Below, piece by piece: positions 1-4,770 of a stretch of DNA of 15,295 nt (positions are counted from its first letter, which is position 1; every line of letters begins with the position of its first letter). The notes beneath the pieces are model-generated. The model was given only the letters and a program-made list of their open reading frames with translations, did not search any database and was not told the origin of the DNA. This DNA comes from an uncultured bacterium (GTDB lineage: Bacteria > Patescibacteriota > Minisyncoccia > Phycocordibacterales > CAIZIN01). The stretch spans positions 1 to 15,295 of the forward strand of contig CAIZIN010000002.1 in the NCBI GenBank assembly GCA_903933085.1. The letters are read 5' to 3'. The translations under genes and the position numbers were made by a program.

Positions 1-105
1 GACGCGGTAAAGAGTGCTGAATCAATTGGAATAAAGACACATTACTATAATCCAGAGCTAAGAAATTTGAATAGATTGGAAGAATTTTTGAATGAGAATT
101 TATAA
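1..105 (+). CDS. C-terminal end of a probable HAD-superfamily hydrolase (5' truncated by window edge)
   Basis: Frame 1 is open from the window edge to a TAA at 103-105 and gives 34 residues beginning DAVKSAESIGIKTHYYNP. The pattern (a short helix with A-x-x-x-G-I, then a strand, then a segment reading N-L-x-R-L-E-E-F-L) resembles the last segment of HAD-type phosphatases, where the residues after motif IV read 'N-x-x-A-A-x-x-x-G' and the chain ends in a short 'L-x-x-x-L' helix. The catalytic motifs lie outside the window, so substrate and subclass cannot be given. It could be another Rossmann-like enzyme. The reading frame itself is convincing because the next promoter begins right after its stop. 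Confidence 0.5.
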   Translation, partial: DAVKSAESIGIKTHYYNPELRNLNRLEEFLNENL

Positions 106-113
106 TCCAAAAA

Positions 114-122
114 TGCTATAAT
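114..122 (+). promoter_or_regulatory. Extended -10 promoter (TGCTATAAT)
   Basis: A perfect TATAAT at 117-122 is preceded by TG at 114-115, the full extended -10 element. It lies 7 nt before the ATG at 130, so transcription should start at or within a base of that ATG. No good -35 is seen at 16-18 bp; extended -10 promoters do not need one. Confidence 0.6.
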
Positions 123-129
123 TTCATCT

Positions 130-204
130 ATGATATATGTAATCTCTTTTCTTGTAATAGCTCTGGCTGTAAAAATTTTTTTCGATAAGATAATTAGCTC
201 TTGA
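130..204 (+). CDS. Possible 24-residue hydrophobic peptide
   Basis: An ATG at 130 opens a 24-codon frame ending in TGA at 202-204. The product begins MIYVISFLVIALAVKIFF and is essentially one hydrophobic helix followed by DKIISS. The only support is the excellent extended -10 element 7 nt upstream, the same arrangement seen at other leaderless genes of this window. Its 3' end overlaps by 11 nt the convergent 147-aa gene. It could be a small membrane peptide, or the promoter could drive an RNA antisense to that gene. No family is recognised, and peptides this short arise easily by chance. Confidence 0.3.
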   Translation: MIYVISFLVIALAVKIFFDKIISS

Positions 205-637
205 TTTTCCAAACATAAATTCCTTTATCACCACGAATGAGGCTTGCGACCCAACGACTTATACCAAAAGAAATTTCTCCATTTACGACAGTTGAGGGTT
301 TAGCTGTTGTTTTGTCTAATTTGGCATACTTAAGATATCTTCCATAATCAATGTCGATAATATTTTTAGTTATAATATTTATGTCCCATTTATGGTTTAT
401 GATATCAAGAATATATTGAGGTATCATTTCTAGTCTCTTCTTATTTTGTTTTATCATGTCTATATTCAATATAAATACAGGATTTTCAGACTCTAAAATC
501 CAAGAGTTTATAAAATTTACATAGTCTTCATCGGCTTCGGGTATCTCGTCAAGAATTTCATTACGAAGATTTACCGGAAATCTTGATAGGATTTCCATTG
601 ACCATTTGAATTTTGGCTTTTCTTTAAGATTGGACAT
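194..637 (-). CDS. Hypothetical protein, 147 aa
   Basis: I do not recognise this family. The protein is soluble-looking and charged, with no signal peptide, membrane span or obvious catalytic motif. The N-terminal half (residues 12-90) is mostly helical in character, rich in I, N, E and K. The C-terminal third contains a compact stretch, PSTVVNGEISFGISRW followed by ASLIRGDKGIYVW, whose alternating hydrophobic residues and conserved-looking G, R and W suggest a small beta-rich or mixed domain. The ATG is supported by a perfect extended -10 exactly 6 nt upstream on the minus strand. The gene is divergent from the carboxypeptidase gene with 77 bp between the starts, and convergent with the small peptide frame at 130-204. 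No function is proposed. Confidence 0.75.
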   Translation of the reverse strand: MSNLKEKPKFKWSMEILSRFPVNLRNEILDEIPEADEDYVNFINSWILESENPVFILNIDMIKQNKKRLEMIPQYILDIINHKWDINIITKNIIDIDYGRYLKYAKLDKTTAKPSTVVNGEISFGISRWVASLIRGDKGIYVWKIKS

Positions 638-643
638 TAAAAA

Positions 644-652
644 ATTATACCA
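644..652 (-). promoter_or_regulatory. Extended -10 promoter of the 147-aa gene
   Basis: On the minus strand TGGTATAAT runs from 652 to 644, with a consensus hexamer at 649-644. Six nucleotides separate it from the ATG at 637, so the mRNA should begin at the start codon (leaderless). No Shine-Dalgarno sequence fits in this space. Confidence 0.7.
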
Positions 653-699
653 TTATTTTTTATATTTAGATTCCATTATCTCCAAACCTTCAGAAATTG

Positions 700-708
700 T
701 GTTAAACT
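700..708 (+). promoter_or_regulatory. Extended -10 promoter of the S11 carboxypeptidase gene
   Basis: TGTTAAACT, with hexamer TAAACT at 703-708 (4 of 6 to consensus) and TG at 700-701. Exactly 6 nt separate it from the ATG at 715, the same spacing as at the divergent gene, so this mRNA should also be leaderless. Confidence 0.55.
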
Positions 709-714
709 GGAAAT

Positions 715-1641
715 ATGAAGAAAATACCCAAATTACCCCTTGTGATTGTTTTGGCTATGCTCATAATTATTAGTGCATATTCTATAAGATTAGTTACTGC
801 TAATTCAAACAAATCCCCATTTTTGAGAGGTGTCGTAGAAGTTTTTTCTAAGAATGAAGGCTCTATATATCCAAGACAAAAATTTAGTTCTTTTACTTTT
901 CCCAGCCTTTCCGCGAAGGCATATTTAGCTGTGTATGAGGGGGATTTTGGTAAAAGATATTTAGTAATGTATAACACAGACAAAAAGCTTCCGATTGCAA
1001 GTATTACAAAGATCACAACGGCAATGGTAGCACTTAACAGTTCTGGTTCCCTTTTAGCTCAATTTTCTACAAGCACAATTGAAGTTGGAACAATGAATCG
1101 ATATAGCATAAGTGATATATTGGCAGTGAAAGAGCTTGTGAAGTCTATGCTAGTTGAGTCTGATAATGATGCTGCTCGGGCAATATGTGAAAATGAAAGT
1201 GGGAACATAATCCAAAGAATGAATGCTTTTGCAAATTATTCAGGAGCTCCATCTACAAGATTTTTTAATTGCACGGGGCTTGATGGAGAAGGTGGTGGAA
1301 CAAATACTTCCACAGCTTCCGATGTGGCAACCCTTATGAGTATTTTGGTAAAGAAAAATCCAGAGTTAGTGGGGATTGTAAGTTTGCCGACAGCTAGTAT
1401 TTTAAAGATAGATGGATCAATTCATCATATTGCGATTTCAACCTATGAATTTATGGAGCAAGAATTACCCTTTCCGATAATTGTTGGTAAAACTGGTTTT
1501 ACAGATTTAGCAAAACAAAATCTTGTGCTTGCTCTACAGGCCCCTAAGGGTATTTTGTATATTGTGGTGCTCGGCTCTGATGATAGGGAAGCTGATATGA
1601 AAAAATTAGCAGATTATGTGAAGGGGAATTTTGAGTGGTGA
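715..1641 (+). CDS. D-alanyl-D-alanine carboxypeptidase, peptidase S11 family
   Basis: This is a penicillin-binding serine peptidase of the S11 (DacA/DacF-like) family, which removes the terminal D-Ala from peptidoglycan stem peptides outside the membrane. All three catalytic motifs are present: S96-I-T-K99 (acylating Ser), S149-D-N151 and K259-T-G261. Residues about 8-26 are hydrophobic after MKKIPK, a signal anchor or uncleaved signal peptide. At 308 aa it is shorter than E. coli DacA and stops soon after the KTG strand, so the usual C-terminal beta domain and amphipathic membrane helix are missing; the N-terminal anchor would hold it instead. Residues 30-75 are a variable linker. The start is supported by the extended -10 element 6 nt upstream. 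It lies beside murB and murA, which fits envelope biosynthesis. Family is certain; exact specificity (carboxy- versus endopeptidase) is inferred. Confidence 0.92.
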   Translation: MKKIPKLPLVIVLAMLIIISAYSIRLVTANSNKSPFLRGVVEVFSKNEGSIYPRQKFSSFTFPSLSAKAYLAVYEGDFGKRYLVMYNTDKKLPIASITKITTAMVALNSSGSLLAQFSTSTIEVGTMNRYSISDILAVKELVKSMLVESDNDAARAICENESGNIIQRMNAFANYSGAPSTRFFNCTGLDGEGGGTNTSTASDVATLMSILVKKNPELVGIVSLPTASILKIDGSIHHIAISTYEFMEQELPFPIIVGKTGFTDLAKQNLVLALQAPKGILYIVVLGSDDREADMKKLADYVKGNFEW

Positions 1642-1654
1642 GCGCCAAAGGCGC
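1642..1654. repeat. Short GC-rich hairpin after the carboxypeptidase stop
   Basis: GCGCC-AAA-GGCGC begins directly after the TGA. It is a tight 5-bp GC stem in an AT-rich gap between two convergent genes, but no T-tract follows, so I do not call it an intrinsic terminator. The rest of the gap (1655-1741) is AT-rich and resembles the long imperfect hairpin sequences found in other gaps of this window. Confidence 0.4.
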
Positions 1655-1741
1655 AGAATTAAGATTTATGATTCAAGATTTAGGAATGGGATAGAAATGT
1701 ATTTTGCATTTATTTTTGAATTATAAATTTTAAATCATTTT

Positions 1742-2980
1742 CTAGTTTACTATCACAGGCTCTCTCTCTAATTCCACTCCAAATATCTCAAAGACTTTTT
1801 GTTTAATATAGCTTTCAAACTCTAGTAACTCAGAAAGTGTGCCTTTTTCGTTTCCAATTATTACTAGGGCGTGATCTTTGTGAATGCTGAAATTATTATT
1901 TTCATACCCTTTTAATCCAGCCTTATCTATAAGCCAGCCGGCGAAGAGTTTTTTGTATTCCTGCTTGTCATCCTTGCGAATGCGAGGTGAGCTCGGAAGA
2001 GTTTCCAAGCGCAAGGACGGAGACTGACAAGTCGAGTTGTGGTCAGGAGATTTTTCAGAAGAAAAATATTCTTGATCCATGGATTCCCGCCTCCACGGGA
2101 ATGACAGAGAAGTAGGGGTGACAGACGAGGATGGTTCAAAATCAAACATTGGCATGCTGGGGAATTTTTGGAGGAGTATCTCAGCTTTTTCTTTTGAAAC
2201 AATTGGGTTACCAAAATATGATCCGGCATTTGGAGTTTCGAGGGGGTTAGGTAATTTAGCTTTTCTGATTTCAATTATCGATTCACGAATTTCTTTTAAA
2301 GTTGGTGAAATAATGTTTCTGGTTTCAAAATATGAAATCACGTCTTTGTATTGAGGAACCGAAGGCCGGGCCTTGGCAGAAATTTTTAATAGAGAAAAGG
2401 TGACGGCGTATATAAAATATCTACCTGGGGATTTTTTGAAAATACTATTTCTATATTCAAATTCGCATTCTTCATTACTAAAATCGACAAACTTCTTTTC
2501 TCTAAAATCATAGGTATGAACAGTGTGAATTGAATCTTTTACTTCAGCTCCATATGCACCAATATTTTGTACAGGTGAGGCTCCCACAAGTCCGGGGATC
2601 CAGGAAAGTGCTTCTAGTCCGGAAAGATCCATTTCCACTGTTTGTTCGACTGCTTTGTCCCATTCGAGTCCGGCATCAATGGTTATTAAACTATTCTCTT
2701 CAAGGTCTGACCTTTCTGAATTCTTAAGGTCAGACCTTTTCCCAAATAGTTTAATAGACGACATTCTCGGTATTAAGAAAAGGTACTTATCCACAACAGA
2801 ATCAGAAAAAACAGTATTTGAGCCTCCTCCGAGGGGGTAGGGTATAAGATTTTGTTTTTTTGCTATTTCTAGGCTTTGCTCTATATCTTCCTTTTTATCG
2901 ATATAAACAACTTTTGCATTTACAGGGCCGATTTTTAATGTTGAGTGATTTTTTAAATTATAATTTTCACAATATTCCAT
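1742..2980 (-). CDS. murB: UDP-N-acetylenolpyruvoylglucosamine reductase (MurB) with repeat-derived insertions
   Basis: MurB is the FAD/NADPH enzyme that reduces enolpyruvyl-UDP-GlcNAc to UDP-MurNAc in the cytoplasm. Visible: the FAD pyrophosphate loop GGGSN (51-55), G-L-E-A-L-S-W-I-P-G-L-V-G-A (121-134), Q-N-I-G-A-Y-G (138-144), the catalytic Tyr-Arg in EYRNS (175-179), the proton-donor Ser254 in NAGSYFGNP, and Glu405 in the terminal LERE. The YRNS loop marks the type I (E. coli-like) form. At 412 aa it is about 70 residues longer than usual. The excess is mainly residues about 283-341, a low-complexity stretch (SFPWRRES, LPSSPRIRKDD) matching intergenic palindromic repeats, plus RSDLKNSERSDLEEN (82-96) and ARPSVPQ (204-210). 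All insertions are in frame and none removes a catalytic residue. The leaderless-type promoter 6 nt upstream fixes the start. It is divergent from murA. Confidence 0.93.
   Translation of the reverse strand: MEYCENYNLKNHSTLKIGPVNAKVVYIDKKEDIEQSLEIAKKQNLIPYPLGGGSNTVFSDSVVDKYLFLIPRMSSIKLFGKRSDLKNSERSDLEENSLITIDAGLEWDKAVEQTVEMDLSGLEALSWIPGLVGASPVQNIGAYGAEVKDSIHTVHTYDFREKKFVDFSNEECEFEYRNSIFKKSPGRYFIYAVTFSLLKISAKARPSVPQYKDVISYFETRNIISPTLKEIRESIIEIRKAKLPNPLETPNAGSYFGNPIVSKEKAEILLQKFPSMPMFDFEPSSSVTPTSLSFPWRRESMDQEYFSSEKSPDHNSTCQSPSLRLETLPSSPRIRKDDKQEYKKLFAGWLIDKAGLKGYENNNFSIHKDHALVIIGNEKGTLSELLEFESYIKQKVFEIFGVELEREPVIVN
1971..2017. repeat. Inverted repeat inside the murB insertion
   Basis: TCCTTGCG (1971-1978) and CGCAAGGA (2010-2017) form an 8-bp inverted repeat around a 31-nt loop. 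The block is GC-richer than its surroundings and looks like an intergenic mobile repeat. It encodes part of the extra MurB segment (LETLPSSPRIRKDD). A further bulged palindrome (CTGAC 2024-2028 with GTCAG 2042-2046) follows immediately. Confidence 0.65.
2083..2102. repeat. ATTCCCG...CGGGAAT palindromic repeat inside murB
   Basis: Perfect 7-bp arms ATTCCCG and CGGGAAT around a 6-nt loop, flanked by GACA and ATCC-type sequence. This is the layout of widespread dispersed repeats of the kind found in many bacteria (for example dRS3 of Neisseria). Related copies are at 10182-10205 (intergenic) and 14361-14380 (inside murD). In murB it is read as SFPWRRES. Confidence 0.75.
2362..2374. repeat. 13-nt palindrome AAGGCCGGGCCTT inside murB
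   Basis: An odd palindrome, AAGGCC-G-GGCCTT, in an otherwise AT-rich gene, encoding ARPSV. Its layout is the same as AAGGTC-T-GACCTT at 2702-2714, with a compensated change in both arms, so it may be a diverged member of the same repeat family. Confidence 0.4.
2702..2738. repeat. Paired AAGGTCTGACCTT / AAGGTCAGACCTT palindromes inside murB
   Basis: AAGGTCTGACCTT (2702-2714) and AAGGTCAGACCTT (2726-2738) are exact reverse complements separated by 11 nt, and each is itself a 6-1-6 palindrome. The same pair occurs inside rsmI. In MurB the pair is read as RSDL-KNSE-RSDL, a poorly conserved loop near the FAD-binding domain. Confidence 0.85.
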
Positions 2981-2986
2981 TTATTA

Positions 2987-2995
2987 AATATATCA
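2987..2995 (-). promoter_or_regulatory. Extended -10 promoter of murB
   Basis: On the minus strand TGATATATT runs from 2995 to 2987, with hexamer TATATT. Exactly 6 nt separate it from the murB ATG at 2980, predicting a leaderless transcript. Confidence 0.65.
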
Positions 2996-2999
2996 TATG

Positions 3000-3008
3000 T
3001 GATATATT
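3000..3008 (+). promoter_or_regulatory. Extended -10 promoter of murA
   Basis: TGATATATT with hexamer TATATT at 3003-3008, exactly 6 nt before the ATG at 3015. It has the same sequence and spacing as the murB promoter on the other strand. An ATG at 3010 is out of frame and stops after two codons, so 3015 is the start. Confidence 0.65.
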
Positions 3009-3014
3009 TATGGA

Positions 3015-4535
3015 ATGACAAAAGACAACACAGCTGGCCATATTGGCTTTTTTATTAAAACTCTTCGTGAGGAACGAGGAATGACACAGGATGATTTTGC
3101 AAAGCTTTTAAATACATCACAAAGCGCTGTTGCTCGTATGGAAGCAGGGAAGCAAAATTTTACGACTGGGGAAGTGGAGAAAATAAGTAAAGCACTTGGG
3201 AGAAAAATAATATCACTTTCAACGTCTATTGATTTTGAAATACATGGTGGAAAAAAATTACACGGATCTGTTGTAACGAATGCTTCAAAAAATGGAGCGA
3301 TGGGTCTTCTTTGTGCTTCACTTATAAATAAATCCAAAACTATTCTTCACGGCATACCAAAAATAGAAGAGGTATATAGGTTGGTTGAAATTATGGAAAG
3401 TATTGGCGTGTCAGTAAGATGGATTGATAAAAATAGTGTAGAAATAATTCCACCAAAAGTATTTAAGATGGATAAATTAGATCATGCATCAGCTGGGCGT
3501 ATTCGTTCTGCCATAATGATGATTGGTTCACTTGTTCATCATCTATCAAGTTTTAAACTTCCTCATGCTGGCGGTTGTAAAATGGGTGATCGTACGATTA
3601 CTGCCCATCGTTTTGGACTAGAAAATCTTGGTATAAAAATTATTTCAAAAACTGATCATTATTTAATTTCTCACGGTAAATTAAAACCTTCAGATATTGT
3701 GATGTATGAATCTAGTGATACAGCAGCCGAAAATATTATAATCGCAGCTGCTGGAATTAAAGGAGTAACAACAATAAAATTTGCTCCACCGAACTATCAA
3801 GTTCAAGATGTTTGTTTTTTCCTAGAAAAACTTGGTGTAAAAATTGAAGGTATAGGAACAACCGACCTGATCATTCACGGACTTGGAGAAATTAATATTC
3901 CTGTTGAATATACAAACAGTGAGGATCCAATTGAGTCGATGATGTTTCTTTCAGCTGCTATCACTACTGGTTCAACTTTGACAGTAAAACGTTGCCCGAT
4001 AGATTTCCTCGCTCTTGAGATTTTAAAACTTGAAAAAATGGGACTTAAATATGATAAGACAAAAATCTACTTAGCATCAAACGGGCGAACAAAACTTGTC
4101 GATATTACTGTCTACCCTTCAAAATTAAAAGCTCCGCATGATAAGTTACATGCTCAACCGTATCCTGGAATTAATACCGACAACCTCCCTTTCTTTGTTC
4201 CTATAATGACTCAGGCAGAAGGTACGACTTTAATTCATGATTGGATGTGGGAAAACCGAGCTGTGTATTTTACAGAACTGAATAGGCTTGGAGCTCAAGT
4301 TACTCTTGCTGATCCTCATCGTGTTTTTGTGATGGGTCCCACAAAACTAAAACCCGCTCAGGTCGTCTGTCCACCAGCTCTTCGTCCAGCAGTGATTATT
4401 ATGATTGCAATGCTTGCTGCAGAAGGAAAGTCTGTACTTCGAAATGTATATTCAATTAAACGAGGTTATGAAGAGATTGCTGAAAGGTTAAATGCTGTGG
4501 GGGCGGATATTAGAATACTTTCTGGCATAGAGTAA
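3015..4535 (+). CDS. murA: UDP-N-acetylglucosamine 1-carboxyvinyltransferase (MurA) with N-terminal HTH domain
   Basis: MurA transfers enolpyruvate from PEP to UDP-GlcNAc, the committed step of peptidoglycan synthesis. Residues about 10-62 are a Cro/C1 (XRE)-type HTH: IKTLREERGMTQDDFAKLL is helices 1-2 and TSQSAVARMEAGKQN the recognition helix and turn. From about residue 75 the fold is a complete EPSP-synthase-type MurA: K92-N93 (substrate-binding KN), catalytic Cys188 in GGCKMGDR, Asp389 in YPGINTD, and the C-terminal LRPAV arginine. A Cys, not Asp, at 188 predicts fosfomycin sensitivity. At 506 aa it exceeds ordinary MurA (about 420) by the HTH. There is no stop, frameshift or start codon with RBS between the domains, so the fusion looks real. 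A palindrome overlapping both promoters lies directly upstream, suggesting autoregulation and co-control of murB. Enzyme identity is certain; the regulatory role is inferred. Confidence 0.95.
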   Translation: MTKDNTAGHIGFFIKTLREERGMTQDDFAKLLNTSQSAVARMEAGKQNFTTGEVEKISKALGRKIISLSTSIDFEIHGGKKLHGSVVTNASKNGAMGLLCASLINKSKTILHGIPKIEEVYRLVEIMESIGVSVRWIDKNSVEIIPPKVFKMDKLDHASAGRIRSAIMMIGSLVHHLSSFKLPHAGGCKMGDRTITAHRFGLENLGIKIISKTDHYLISHGKLKPSDIVMYESSDTAAENIIIAAAGIKGVTTIKFAPPNYQVQDVCFFLEKLGVKIEGIGTTDLIIHGLGEINIPVEYTNSEDPIESMMFLSAAITTGSTLTVKRCPIDFLALEILKLEKMGLKYDKTKIYLASNGRTKLVDITVYPSKLKAPHDKLHAQPYPGINTDNLPFFVPIMTQAEGTTLIHDWMWENRAVYFTELNRLGAQVTLADPHRVFVMGPTKLKPAQVVCPPALRPAVIIMIAMLAAEGKSVLRNVYSIKRGYEEIAERLNAVGADIRILSGIE

Positions 4536-4544
4536 CGTTCGCCA

Positions 4545-4630
4545 TTTTCTTTTCTGGAACACGAAAAAACTTTGCTAAGTTTTTTCTCTGTCCGTCGTCG
4601 CCACTCCTCCCAAGTTTCCAGAAAAGAAAA
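4545..4630. repeat. Nested inverted repeats between murA and pyk
   Basis: Outer arms TTTTCTTTTCTGGAA (4545-4559) and its exact reverse complement (4616-4630) are 15 bp. Inside lies a second perfect hairpin, GAAAAAACTT-TGCT-AAGTTTTTTC (4563-4586), followed by a pyrimidine-rich GC-containing stretch. No reading frame covers the element. It could be the murA 3' end (terminator-like or mRNA-stabilising), a small structured RNA, or a dispersed repeat. The remainder of this 235-nt gap holds the pyk promoter. Confidence 0.6.
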
Positions 4631-4697
4631 GGCTCACTCTAGTTGGAAATTCAAAATGCAGACAATGAGTTAGTAAGTGTTAGAACGCGCTACAAGT

Positions 4698-4725
4698 TTG
4701 AATTTTGGTCAAAATCGTGTATAAT
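4698..4725 (+). promoter_or_regulatory. Promoter of pyk
   Basis: TTGAAT (4698-4703) and a perfect TATAAT (4720-4725) are separated by 16 bp. The start should be near 4732, giving a leader of about 39 nt, A/U-rich with a run of A just before the ATG and no Shine-Dalgarno sequence. This promoter is of the ordinary -35/-10 type, unlike the leaderless ones at murA and murB. Confidence 0.6.
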
Positions 4726-4770
4726 GCGTGCTCATATAGAAATTATTAAAGTTTTAATTCATCAAAAAAA

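Larger units (their letters stand above)
2985..3010. promoter_or_regulatory. Palindromic divergent murB/murA promoter, candidate operator of HTH-MurA
   Basis: Arms TAAATATATCA (2985-2995) and TGATATATTTA (3000-3010) are perfect inverted repeats of 11 bp around TATG. Each arm contains one extended -10 element, so a dimer bound here would cover both promoters. MurA, encoded 5 bp away, starts with a Cro/C1-type HTH, a class that usually binds such palindromes. Part of the symmetry is automatic because the two -10 boxes are identical, so operator function is inferred. Confidence 0.55.

Noticed and set aside
905..920. GCCTT...AAGGC hairpin inside the S11 peptidase linker as a further repeat insertion
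   Set aside because: The stem is only 5 bp and no second copy is seen, so chance is likely.
1927..2840. Several open frames of 60-115 codons overlapping murB on both strands
   Set aside because: They are shadows of murB and its repeat insertions, with no promoter or family similarity.
3015..3240. HTH and MurA as two separate genes
   Set aside because: The frame is continuous, no internal start with promoter or RBS precedes the MurA domain, and the promoter points at the HTH start.
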